DNA of 33,223 bases from IMG/VR virus record IMGVR_UViG_3300044844_001047, positions 1 to 33,223 of that record, one strand, 5' to 3'. The stretch comes from a virus. The translations under genes and the position numbers were made by a program. Below, piece after piece: positions 17,075 through 23,337 of this stretch (positions within the stretch are counted from its first letter, which is position 1; every line of letters begins with the position of its first letter). Under the pieces are notes generated by a model that was not told where the DNA came from, searched no databases, and saw only the letters and a list, made by a program, of their open reading frames with translations.

Positions 17075-17141
17075 CTGGCCCAGTTATGGATCCTCTCGCC
17101 GACCTGATGCCTATCTGGATTTGGGTAGCTATTCTGCTGCC

Positions 17142-17360
17142 ATGCCAGCCCCCGATCCTGTTGCCGGTTTCCTCCCCGCGGACCCCGCAGGCATGGAGCT
17201 GAGCACCGCCCAGGCGTTTGAGATTGAGCGCATCGGCCGCCTTCTCGACGAGGTGGACGACGTGCTGAGCCTCCGCAACCTGGCGAAGCTCCTCCTTAAG
17301 TCCTGGTACGCCCAAAAGGCGGCCACGGCCTGGGTGATGCGCCAGGGGATGCGGCGATGA
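17142..17360 (+). CDS. Small helical protein opening the lysis cassette (hypothetical)
   Basis: A 72-aa protein, first of a plus-strand run of overlapping genes that includes the endolysin. It has a helix ('AQAFEIERIGRLLDEVDDV') and a basic helix ('LAKLLLKSWYAQKAATAW') but no clear membrane span, so a holin role is not supported. A TATTCT at 17130-17135 could be a -10 box giving a nearly leaderless transcript, but no good -35 is seen. It ends in an ATGA overlap with the next gene. Confidence 0.55.
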   Translation: MPAPDPVAGFLPADPAGMELSTAQAFEIERIGRLLDEVDDVLSLRNLAKLLLKSWYAQKAATAWVMRQGMRR

Positions 17361-17524
17361 CCTGCGGCCTCGTTCGGCTGATCTGTGAGGAGCCCACGGC
17401 CCTCCCGCCCGGTCAGGAGGGCAGCAGGTCGCTGGTGGTGGACGTGCTCCCCGAGCAGGTCGCCGCCGAGGTGGCCCGGCTGCAGAGCGAGGGCTGGCAG
17501 ACGATCTCCGAATGGCCTCTCTGA
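17357..17524 (+). CDS. Small 55-aa protein before endolysin (hypothetical)
   Basis: It starts in an ATGA overlap with the previous gene and ends in TGATG with the endolysin start, so it is firmly embedded in the cassette. The peptide has a Cys-containing N-terminus ('MTCGLVRLICEE'), a Gly/Ser turn, a strand 'SLVVDVLPEQ' and a helix 'VAAEVARLQSEGW'. There is no membrane segment and no family is recognised. Confidence 0.6.
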   Translation: MTCGLVRLICEEPTALPPGQEGSRSLVVDVLPEQVAAEVARLQSEGWQTISEWPL

Positions 17525-18597
17525 TGAGCACCAATCCCCCCGATCCCCAGTGGCTGGCCCCAGCCCGGCAGATCGTCGCCGAGTTCGAAGGGTGCCGCCT
17601 CACCGCCTACCCCGACCCCGGCAGCGGGGGCGATCCCTGGACCATCGGCTACGGGCACACCGGGCCCGACGTGGTGGAGGGCGCCGTGATCACCCAGGCG
17701 GTCGCTGAGGGCATGCTGACCACGGACATCAACCGCGCCGCCGCCGAGGTGTTCCGGCTGCTCCCGATGGCCAGCAAGTGGACCCCGAAGCAGCAGGCGG
17801 CCCTGATCTCGTTCACCTTCAACGTGGGCCCCAGGAGCCTGGAGATTTCCACCCTGCGGCGGCGCCTGCTGGCCGGCGAGAGCCCTGAGGCCGTGGTGAA
17901 GGCCGAGCTGCCCCGCTGGAGCAAGGCCGGGAAGAAGACCCTGGCGGGCCTGGTGCGGCGCCGGGCGGCAGAGGTGGCTCTGTTCGTGGCCGGTGCTCCT
18001 GCCCCTGTCACGATCGCCACGCCACCGCGCCCGCCTGGTGGCCCCGCTCCCCAGGGCCCGCCGATCTGGCCGCCGGGGATGGTGGGCCCGAAGATCCGCC
18101 CCACCCTGAAGCCCGGTGATCACCACCTGATCGCCAACGACGTGGACCAGACCCTCACGGCCTGGACCCATGACGGGCGCCGGCTGTGGAGGATCCCCTG
18201 CTTGTGCCGTGGACAGGGCAAGGAGGCCGAGTGGAACCGCACGGGCACCGACACGCCGCCTGGGCTCTACCGGATCAACCCGAAGGGCATACACCGGGAC
18301 TACGAGGCCGATCCAGCCGCGAACTTCACCCCCGATCGCCGCGCCTACGGCTGGTATTCGTTTGACCTGGAGGGGCTGGAAGGGCAGGAGGGGCCCACGT
18401 CACGGCCCTATCGCGACGGGATCATGCTGCACGGTGGCGGCAGCGCCTGCGGCTGGCCGGGGGCCTGGAACCCACGGCAGGAGCTGCACCCGACCCTTGG
18501 CTGCATCCGCCTCCACAACCAGGATCTCCGCGATCGGATCCTTCCCCTGCTTGGCCTGGGGACCGTGTGGGTCAGCGTGCTGCAGGAGGCTGTATGA
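17524..18597 (+). CDS. Endolysin: lysozyme (GH24-type) fused to L,D-transpeptidase-fold (YkuD) domain
   Basis: About 357 aa. The start is ATG at 17524, which overlaps the previous stop; an in-frame ATG at 17512 would add four residues. The N-terminal half has the phage lysozyme signature 'EFEGCRLTAY', then 'DPWTIGYGHTG'. The catalytic Glu, Asp and Thr are E26, D35 (or D41) and T44 when counted from 17512. A Pro/Gly-rich linker at about 165-195 joins it to a YkuD-type domain with the His motif 'MLHGGGS' (H307) and the Cys motif 'HPTLGCIRLHN' (C331, R333). The lysozyme cuts glycan strands; the second domain probably acts on peptide stems as an L,D-carboxypeptidase or transpeptidase. No signal peptide is visible, so a holin elsewhere is expected. 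Confidence 0.85.
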   Translation: MSTNPPDPQWLAPARQIVAEFEGCRLTAYPDPGSGGDPWTIGYGHTGPDVVEGAVITQAVAEGMLTTDINRAAAEVFRLLPMASKWTPKQQAALISFTFNVGPRSLEISTLRRRLLAGESPEAVVKAELPRWSKAGKKTLAGLVRRRAAEVALFVAGAPAPVTIATPPRPPGGPAPQGPPIWPPGMVGPKIRPTLKPGDHHLIANDVDQTLTAWTHDGRRLWRIPCLCRGQGKEAEWNRTGTDTPPGLYRINPKGIHRDYEADPAANFTPDRRAYGWYSFDLEGLEGQEGPTSRPYRDGIMLHGGGSACGWPGAWNPRQELHPTLGCIRLHNQDLRDRILPLLGLGTVWVSVLQEAV

Positions 18598-18965
18598 CCC
18601 GCCGCACCTACGACGACGCGACCAGGGAGACGCTTGCCAGGGCCATCCTGGAGACCCCCGCCGACATCGCCCACGCGGTCATCGGCCGCCGGCTGGATAT
18701 GAATGCCGAGGCGGTGCGCCGTGTGCGGGTTGGCATGATGTGGGCCTCCTATGCGTCAGAGCTGCCACGCATCCCCGTGGCCGACATCGTTCGCACGTGC
18801 CGGTCGTGCCGCCTGTTTGAGGAGAGGCCATATCGGCGCACAACGGGCGGCACGGAGCGAAGGTTCTACGGCTTCTGCAGTCTTCACTTCCCCGAGGCGA
18901 CGGACAACCACGACTGGGCTCGATCCTGCGAGGCCTATTGCTGCAGCGAAGGGGGTCGGCCATGA
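18594..18965 (+). CDS. Small Cys-rich, possibly zinc-binding protein (hypothetical)
   Basis: A 123-aa protein starting in an ATGA overlap with the endolysin. The first 60 residues are helical and resemble a helix-turn-helix ('RETLARAILETPADIAHAVI', 'LDMNAEAVRRVRVGM'). The second half has 'CRSCRLF', 'GFCSLHF' and 'SCEAYCC', enough Cys to bind zinc. A DNA-binding or regulatory role is possible but not shown. Confidence 0.6.
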   Translation: MTRRTYDDATRETLARAILETPADIAHAVIGRRLDMNAEAVRRVRVGMMWASYASELPRIPVADIVRTCRSCRLFEERPYRRTTGGTERRFYGFCSLHFPEATDNHDWARSCEAYCCSEGGRP

Positions 18966-19183
18966 AAAAATCCGCCTTCACCGGGATCATCACGCCTCGC
19001 GCCGATCGGTTCCGCCTCGGTGACTTCTGGACCGGGCCCGATGGCCGCACCTACACCCCTCGCGGCCTGCCCGACCTGCCGGGTCACGTGTGCTTGATCC
19101 CCATCGGCGGTGGCCCCCACGTGCTGATGCGCCGGGATTCGGTGCGTGGATTTCAGCGGAAGAAGTGGGGCGGGAAGGCATGA
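18962..19183 (+). CDS. Small beta-rich protein (hypothetical)
   Basis: A 73-aa protein chosen to start at the ATGA overlap with the preceding gene. It reads as a compact beta protein ('SAFTGIITPRADRFRLGDFW', 'PDGRTYTPRGLPDLPGHV'). No membrane segment, signal or family was recognised. A 13-codon frame (19180-19221) follows in another ATGA overlap but is too short to call. Confidence 0.55.
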   Translation: MKKSAFTGIITPRADRFRLGDFWTGPDGRTYTPRGLPDLPGHVCLIPIGGGPHVLMRRDSVRGFQRKKWGGKA

Positions 19184-19225
19184 GCGATCACGACCCCTGC
19201 CGACCACTCACCAGCCACTAAGCCC

Positions 19226-19450
19226 ATGAACATCTTCCACCTACTCCGCCAGCTCCGCCTGTACGCAATCGCTCAGCGGCTGGTCCCATTCCCCCTGCCC
19301 GCAACAGAGCGCGAGCTGCGCCGCTGGGATGCCCTCGGCGAGGCCTACGGCGCCCTGCTGGAGATCAAGTACGCCGACAACCTGCAAGCCGCCCGTGAGC
19401 TTGCAGGGGATTCCGCCGATCGCGTTCGTGAATACTGCCGCCTGCCATGA
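19226..19450 (+). CDS. Small helical protein (hypothetical)
   Basis: A 74-aa mainly helical protein ('NIFHLLRQLRLYAIAQRLVP', 'ERELRRWDALGEAYGALLE'). The N-terminal helix is amphipathic and basic rather than a true transmembrane span, so it is not called a holin. It ends in an ATGA overlap with the next gene. Confidence 0.5.
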   Translation: MNIFHLLRQLRLYAIAQRLVPFPLPATERELRRWDALGEAYGALLEIKYADNLQAARELAGDSADRVREYCRLP

Positions 19451-19683
19451 CCACCCCATCCCTCCCGCCCGACATAGAGCGCTGCCCCGGCGTGGGCGAG
19501 CAGGAGGGCCATGAGTGGTTCTGGCGCGAGGGGTGCCACGACTGCGCCCGGCGCTTTGGCCTGTTCAGCGGAGCCCCTCCCGGCTCGCCCACCATGACCC
19601 CACCGCCGATCGTGGTCTTTGAGTGTGAGGCCAGGCTGACCTTTAGGGACGCCCGGCTGATCCAGTGGGCCCGCGAGGGATAG
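19447..19683 (+). CDS. Small Cys/His protein ending the lysis cassette (hypothetical)
   Basis: A 78-aa protein with 'RCPGVGEQEGHEWFWREGCH' followed by 'DCARRFG', a spacing of Cys and His that could bind one metal ion, then a short beta/helix tail ('VVFECEARLTFRDARLIQW'). It is the last gene of the plus-strand run and converges with the KilA-N gene 45 bases further on. No T-rich terminator is seen between them. Confidence 0.5.
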   Translation: MTTPSLPPDIERCPGVGEQEGHEWFWREGCHDCARRFGLFSGAPPGSPTMTPPPIVVFECEARLTFRDARLIQWAREG

Positions 19684-19728
19684 GCGGGTTGGCGGCCTCC
19701 ACCGGAAGCGCCCGGCCCGCCCTGGCGA

Positions 19729-20412
19729 TCACCACCAAACCTGCTGCCCCGTCCGTACCTTCATGGCTCGATTCCAGCTGAGCGCCGCCTCGTCCACTGC
19801 GGCTATGGCCGGCAGGGGGCCGCAGGAAAGCAGCAGGTGGTGAGCGATGCCCCGGATGATCTCGTTGGCCTCGGGGTCACCGATCCACCGCTGATGAATC
19901 AGGGCCGGGAGGTAGTAGGACGACTTCCAGACGGGATCCTGCCGCAGGCCACGGGGGCGCGACGCGGCGGCGGTGCGCTGCTGGAGGGGCTCTGCAGTGG
20001 CGGACTGGGCCACGCCGATGGGCTCCAGGAACCAGCCATCCATCCACACCGCGAAGGCCGGGCTGATCCAGCGGGCCAGATCGACCGCCAGGCGGGGGTG
20101 GATCCAGGTGCCCTGCAGCTCGGGGCGGCCGCCCTTGACGAGGTGAATCAGGCCATCGATTCCCGAAGCCGGAAATCCGGCCACGGCTGCGCCGCAAGGG
20201 ATCTGAATGCCCAAGCCCTCGGCAAGGGCACAGACGTACTCGCCAGTGCGCTCGTTGCTGGCGTAGTGGTTCCACCGCTTCCCGCCGGCCTTGCACATGG
20301 CCGTGGCGTTCACAAAGCCATCCGCCTCGCGGCGCTGAATTGCGCAGCCGTTCCACTGCCGGGCCTCAACGCCGGCCGACAGCAGAGCCGGGCCGCAGTT
20401 CGCGTTCTTCAT
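19729..20412 (-). CDS. KilA-N domain protein
   Basis: A 227-aa protein. Residues about 10-135 match a KilA-N domain: 'IQRREADGFVNATAMCKAGG', 'KRWNHYASNERTGEYV' and 'WIHPRLAVDLARWISPAF' followed by 'AVWMDGWF'. KilA-N is a DNA-binding module found in phage antirepressor-type and other regulatory proteins. The C-terminal 90 residues are unassigned. It stands alone, flanked by a plus-strand lysis cassette and a plus-strand RHH gene, and has its own likely promoter. It may control lysogeny or be a moron; which one cannot be told. Confidence 0.85.
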   Translation of the reverse strand: MKNANCGPALLSAGVEARQWNGCAIQRREADGFVNATAMCKAGGKRWNHYASNERTGEYVCALAEGLGIQIPCGAAVAGFPASGIDGLIHLVKGGRPELQGTWIHPRLAVDLARWISPAFAVWMDGWFLEPIGVAQSATAEPLQQRTAAASRPRGLRQDPVWKSSYYLPALIHQRWIGDPEANEIIRGIAHHLLLSCGPLPAIAAVDEAALSWNRAMKVRTGQQVWW

Positions 20413-20437
20413 GGGTTATCCCGCTCGGGGCGGGCAG

Positions 20438-20494
20438 ACGTGGGCCCTGGCATCCCTGCCAAGGTCTTCAAAGCGTAGGGGTATCCGCCCACGT
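20438..20494. repeat. Inverted repeat ACGTGGGC / GCCCACGT upstream of KilA-N gene
   Basis: Perfect 8-bp arms at 20438-20445 and 20487-20494, separated by 41 bases, between the KilA-N start and its putative -35. It could be a pair of half-operators for autoregulation. Confidence 0.4.
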
Positions 20495-20502
20495 TTTGTC
20501 AA
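20475..20502 (-). promoter_or_regulatory. Putative promoter of KilA-N gene
   Basis: A consensus -35 box TTGACA lies at 20502-20497 on the minus strand. A TACGCT about 19 bases further could serve as -10, which is a weak match with long spacing. Confidence 0.4.
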
Positions 20503-20662
20503 GCGATTGTTACGCCGGGTCGTTGGATGAGGTTTCAGGGAGGCCACGTCAACCCCCCACCCCTGCCCTGATTCCCAGTCAGGGACTGGTGTTGTATTCG
20601 GGCCAACCCGGACTGCAGCAGGCTATCCCAGATCCCCCAGTGCAAGCTCAGATGCTGCGCGG

Positions 20663-20692
20663 TTGCTCTGTCCCTATCTTGACCTAGGATAG
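20663..20692 (+). promoter_or_regulatory. Promoter and operator of the RHH gene
   Basis: TTGCTC (20663-20668), 16-base spacer, TAGGAT (20685-20690) form a plausible sigma-70-type promoter. An inverted repeat CTATC-N9-GATAG (20674-20692) overlaps the -10, where a repressor such as the encoded RHH protein could bind. Confidence 0.5.
20672..20687 (+). repeat. 16-base direct repeat flanking RHH gene, left copy
   Basis: CCCTATCTTGACCTAG; matches the copy at 20931-20946 in 15 of 16 bases. It lies within the promoter/operator. Confidence 0.7.
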
Positions 20693-20722
20693 ACCCGAAT
20701 CACCACCCCATTCCCAAATCAC

Positions 20723-20941
20723 ATGAACGCCATCAAAACCATCGTGCACAGCTTGATGCAGTGGCTCAATGGAGACCGCATGACTGAGATCATGGTTGAC
20801 CTTGACCCTGATGCGGTGGAGCGGCTGGAGGCGATGGCCGCCGAGCAGGGGGTGACCGTTGATCAGCTGGCGGAGGGGCTACTGAGCGATGGACTGGAGA
20901 AGCTGGAGTCCGGGTGGCCCTTTGTGCTGCCCCTGTCTTGA
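20723..20941 (+). CDS. Ribbon-helix-helix (CopG-like) small regulator
   Basis: A 72-aa protein whose core 'MTEIMVDLDPDAVERLEAMA' followed by 'EQGVTVDQLAEGLLSDGLE' has the strand-helix-helix layout of CopG/Arc-type repressors. A second in-frame ATG at 20780 is preceded by GGAG and would give a 53-aa form closer to the usual family size, so two starts may be used. It has its own promoter, an overlapping inverted repeat and a strong terminator, an autonomous unit typical of phage morons. The target is probably its own promoter. No toxin partner is seen next to it. Confidence 0.65.
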   Translation: MNAIKTIVHSLMQWLNGDRMTEIMVDLDPDAVERLEAMAAEQGVTVDQLAEGLLSDGLEKLESGWPFVLPLS

Positions 20942-20946
20942 CCTAG
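20931..20946 (+). repeat. 16-base direct repeat flanking RHH gene, right copy
   Basis: CCCTGTCTTGACCTAG spans the stop codon of the RHH gene; one mismatch to the copy in its promoter, 259 bases away. Confidence 0.7.
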
Positions 20947-20970
20947 ACCGCTGCGGGATACTTCAATAGA

Positions 20971-21001
20971 GCCCAGGGAGGTGATAGTCCCTGGGCTTTT
21001 T
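20971..21001 (+). terminator. Rho-independent terminator of the RHH gene
   Basis: GCCCAGGG, 10-base loop, CCCTGGGC, then TTTTT: a perfect 8-bp stem with a U-tract on the plus strand, 29 bases after the RHH stop codon. Confidence 0.9.
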
Positions 21002-21006
21002 CATGC

Positions 21007-21177
21007 TCACCCCTCCCCAACCTCTCGCCCCTGGCTGATCAGCAGCGCCCGGTAGTGCCCCATCACCACCCCTAGGCTCCGATGCACCAGGCAGGAGCCG
21101 CCGGAGCAGATGCGCCACAGACGCTCACCCGGTCGGCTATCTGAGGTCACCACATGAAGCAGGCCGTCAGTGTCCAC
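21007..21177 (-). CDS. Small 56-aa protein after major tail gene (hypothetical)
   Basis: A GTG start one base after the stop of the major tail gene and an open frame to the terminator region. The peptide ('LHVVTSDSRPGERLWRICSG', 'LVHRSLGVVMGHYRALLISQ') is plausible coding sequence with two Cys. No family is recognised. If real, it closes the upstream half of the late operon before the inverted block. Confidence 0.4.
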   Translation of the reverse strand: MDTDGLLHVVTSDSRPGERLWRICSGGSCLVHRSLGVVMGHYRALLISQGREVGEG

Positions 21178-21178
21178 C

Positions 21179-22030
21179 TCAGGCGTTGTCGTAGATGGTG
21201 TGAACCTGGCCCAACACCATCAGCGAGGCGCCGTACTTCACCAGGGCGCCTGCATCACCCTCTTCTTGCTTGGATGTAATCCGGCCGTAGCACAGCTTTT
21301 TCTCAACCGTGCCACCAGGTCCAACCCGCAGATACTTAACGGCGAGCTTCTCGGCGACACCTAGCTGACGAATGACCTCCATGATCTTGTGATCTACCGA
21401 TCTATGCACGGTCATGCCCTTAAAAGCAATGCTGGAGTCGGAATTGATTCCGATAGAGATTGAAGCGCCGCGGGTTACCTGATCGTGCGTGAGAACCTTC
21501 TCGTCCTGTCCCTGCGTCGAGAGGGGGGCGCCGGTGACGTTGAGGAGCTGGATCGGCTTGCCGGTGCCATCCAAGGGGTAGACCCCCGTGGTGACAGTGC
21601 CGGTATCAACCGCGCTGGTGATGTTGCTGGCGGTCAAGGCGTAGGTGAAGGTCGTCGTGCTGGGCGCCGTTGCCACGGTGAAGGTGCCATTCACGGCAGT
21701 GGCCGTGGTGGCAGCCACTAGAGCCCTGTCACCAGTGGCCAAACCATGGGCGGTGCTGGTAGTAATCGTGACAATGTTGGAAGCAAGCGCAACATTGGTG
21801 ATCGTCCTGGTGGTGCTATTCACCAGCAAGCGGAAGGTGGAGGCCTCCCCGCTGGTGCTCACAGCCCCGGCGCCGCTGATCGCGTTGGCGGTGTTCAGCC
21901 AGGAGCTGAGGTTCGCGCCGTTGTTGGCGGCGGCGGTGGCAGCATCCTCAAGCGCCACGGACGCGAGTCGCATCGGGACGATGTAGTGCTGGATATCCAG
22001 CGCGGCGGCGTAATCAACGGTCGAGGGCAT
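21179..22030 (-). CDS. Major tail (tube) protein with inserted beta domain
   Basis: A 283-aa protein after the tail chaperone gene. Residues 1-70 and 151-283 ('DQVTRGASISIGINSDSSIA', 'EKLAVKYLRVGPGGTVEKKL') are the presumed tube core. Residues 72-150 form a beta-rich module ('VTITTSTAHGLATGDRALV', 'NGTFTVATAPSTTTFTYAL') also found at the C-terminus of the head accessory protein. Such surface modules on tubes are known in siphoviruses. Tube identity rests on position and size, as no direct signature is certain. The start follows a CGGGAAAACT element by 26 bases; no Shine-Dalgarno. Confidence 0.6.
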   Translation of the reverse strand: MPSTVDYAAALDIQHYIVPMRLASVALEDAATAAANNGANLSSWLNTANAISGAGAVSTSGEASTFRLLVNSTTRTITNVALASNIVTITTSTAHGLATGDRALVAATTATAVNGTFTVATAPSTTTFTYALTASNITSAVDTGTVTTGVYPLDGTGKPIQLLNVTGAPLSTQGQDEKVLTHDQVTRGASISIGINSDSSIAFKGMTVHRSVDHKIMEVIRQLGVAEKLAVKYLRVGPGGTVEKKLCYGRITSKQEEGDAGALVKYGASLMVLGQVHTIYDNA

Positions 22031-22048
22031 GGCCAGGGGGTGGTTTCT

Positions 22049-22723
22049 CTACCTGGAGTTTTCCCGGCTCGCCAACACCAGCACCGCGCCGGCCTGGGCA
22101 GCGGCGAACGATCGCCCCGGCACCACATCGGCCGGCACCCGCAGGGCCACGACCTCGCCGGCCTCAGAGGCGAACTCCCGCACCCGGCCCACGGCGCTGG
22201 CCTGGGCCACGAGGAACCCGCCCCAGTGACCTGCGTCCACCCGGTAGGGAGCCAGAAGGATCGCATCCTCGGCCGCCCAGCACAGCCGCGGCGGTGGGGT
22301 GACGCCTCGGCCCTGGGCCTCCAGATCGGCCAGCCATGGGCCGTCGAGCACGAACCCCGGCAGGAGGTTGCGCTCTAGGAGCTCCAGCAGGGCGGCGCCG
22401 GCCTCGCTCGGGGGGCGCGGCTTCTCGGCCACCTCCACCCAGAAGCAGAAGTCCTTCAGGCTGTAGGGCTCGGGCTGGCTCTCCCTGTTGCGGTTGGTTT
22501 CGGCGAGGATCAGGGCGATTTGGGCGATGCCCTTTTCTTCCCGGTGAAGCCTCTCGCGTTCGGCTGTGTGGCCCGCCTGGAGGGCCTGGAGGACATAGCC
22601 GGCGGGGAGCTTCCCGAATCGCTCGCGGCTGAACTCAGGGGCTCCGGGCCAGAATCTGCGGCAATCCCAGAAGGCTCGGGCCCAGTCGGGTCGGTCGCAA
22701 TCGAGCTGCTGACCTCCTGCAAC
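22049..22723 (-). CDS. Tail assembly chaperone, frameshifted T part (-1 extension)
   Basis: This open frame continues from the -1 side of the GGGAAAG site to the TAG, 224 residues. Without a frameshift the only starts are internal ones such as the GTG at 22438, yet the sequence upstream of that GTG is clearly protein-like ('RPDWARAFWDCRRFWPGAPE', 'FGKLPAGYVLQALQAGHTAE', 'PEPYSLKDFCFWVEV'). It would therefore be made as a C-terminal extension of the G protein, giving a fusion of about 429 aa, as in the lambda G-GT pair. The T part binds the tape measure while tail protein polymerises. It ends inside the next CGGGAAAACT element. Confidence 0.7.
   Translation of the reverse strand, partial: VAGGQQLDCDRPDWARAFWDCRRFWPGAPEFSRERFGKLPAGYVLQALQAGHTAERERLHREEKGIAQIALILAETNRNRESQPEPYSLKDFCFWVEVAEKPRPPSEAGAALLELLERNLLPGFVLDGPWLADLEAQGRGVTPPPRLCWAAEDAILLAPYRVDAGHWGGFLVAQASAVGRVREFASEAGEVVALRVPADVVPGRSFAAAQAGAVLVLASRENSR
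22057..22066 (-). promoter_or_regulatory. CGGGAAAACT start-associated element, copy 7
   Basis: Exact 10-mer inside the last codons of the chaperone T frame, 26 bases before the major tail ATG; followed by CCAG then GTAG. Confidence 0.8.
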
Positions 22724-23337
22724 TTTCCCAGCGCCTCCTCCAGCGCCCGCATCTCGGCCGCCGGATCCTGCTGCAGGCCAGCGCCGGCCCGCTCCTCCTC
22801 CTGCTCAAAGGCGTGGAGGATCCCCAGCAGGGGGGCGGGGAGCCTGCGGGTCTGCTCGTCGGTCCAGGCGGGCTTGATCCGGTTCAGGATCACGGTGACG
22901 GACCGAATCACGACACGGTTGGTGACGGCCCTGGCTTCCACCAGAAAGGGGGCGATGATCCCGGCGTAAAGCACCTGCACCGCCTCTTCCTCGGCGCTCA
23001 TCCGGCCGATGCTGGCGCCCTGCTCTTGGGCCAGCAGGCGGGTGAGCAGGCCAAAGCAGCGGTGGGCGGTGAACTCCAGGGCTCGCGCCTGCGCTCCGGG
23101 GTACTCCGCGATCCGATCTGCATCCGCTTGCATGGCATGAGCCAGCTCCACCGCAGCAGCGGTGATCAAGCGGTAGAGGGCGTTCTGCGGGTCAATCTCC
23201 CGGATCCCCTGCATCTCGTCCACGGTGAGGTAGCCCAGCCGGGGGATGGTCATCTCCCCGCCGTTCCACTCAACCGTGGCAGTGGCCTGCTCGGAAGCCT
23301 GGGGCACGGTTTCCCAGGGGAGGAGATCGAAGCTCAT
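22510..23337 (-). CDS. Tail assembly chaperone, G part (unshifted product)
   Basis: A 275-aa product of the normal frame. The first 205 residues ('GGEMTIPRLGYLTVDEMQGI', 'VILNRIKPAWTDEQTRRLP') are helical and match the layout of siphovirus tail assembly chaperones. After the slippery codons GGA AAG (residues 204-205) the frame runs into a 70-residue Ser/Pro/Gly-rich tail of low complexity, which suggests that the biologically important sequence lies in the -1 frame. The ATG overlaps the previous stop (ATGA). The unshifted form should be more abundant, as in lambda. Confidence 0.7.
   Translation of the reverse strand: MSFDLLPWETVPQASEQATATVEWNGGEMTIPRLGYLTVDEMQGIREIDPQNALYRLITAAAVELAHAMQADADRIAEYPGAQARALEFTAHRCFGLLTRLLAQEQGASIGRMSAEEEAVQVLYAGIIAPFLVEARAVTNRVVIRSVTVILNRIKPAWTDEQTRRLPAPLLGILHAFEQEEERAGAGLQQDPAAEMRALEEALGKLQEVSSSIATDPTGPEPSGIAADSGPEPLSSAASDSGSSPPAMSSRPSRRATQPNARGFTGKKRASPKSP
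22723..22729 (-). other. Programmed -1 frameshift site GGGAAAG
   Basis: The heptamer lies in frame as G GGA AAG, the same X XXY YYZ sequence used by lambda G-GT. The -1 frame is open for 224 codons afterwards with good coding character. Confidence 0.75.

Larger units (their letters stand above)
20413..20722. other. Divergent intergenic control region between KilA-N and RHH genes
   Basis: A 310-base gene-free stretch between divergently transcribed genes. It holds the inverted repeat and putative TTGACA promoter of the KilA-N gene, an unassigned middle part (about 20505-20660) with no ORF or terminator that I can support, and the promoter/operator of the RHH gene. The arrangement resembles a small phage regulatory switch region, but no classical CI/Cro pair is present. 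Confidence 0.5.

Noticed and set aside
17142-17524. Holin in the lysis cassette.
   Set aside because: Neither small protein before the endolysin has a convincing transmembrane helix; the holin may be elsewhere.
16563-17603. Minus-strand 346-codon frame spanning the divergent region.
   Set aside because: It overlaps basic protein D in another frame and the plus-strand lysis genes; composition is Arg/Pro shadow sequence.
17413-18294. Minus-strand 293-codon frame opposite the endolysin.
   Set aside because: The endolysin frame has intact catalytic motifs of two families; the opposite frame is a GC-driven shadow.
19180-19221. A 13-codon frame in ATGA overlap after the 73-aa gene.
   Set aside because: Too short to support; the ATGA alone is weak evidence.
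20938-21001. Small RNA starting from the second TTGACC (20938-20943) and ending at the terminator.
   Set aside because: No acceptable -10 at proper distance, and the product would be little more than the terminator hairpin; the hairpin is explained by the RHH gene.
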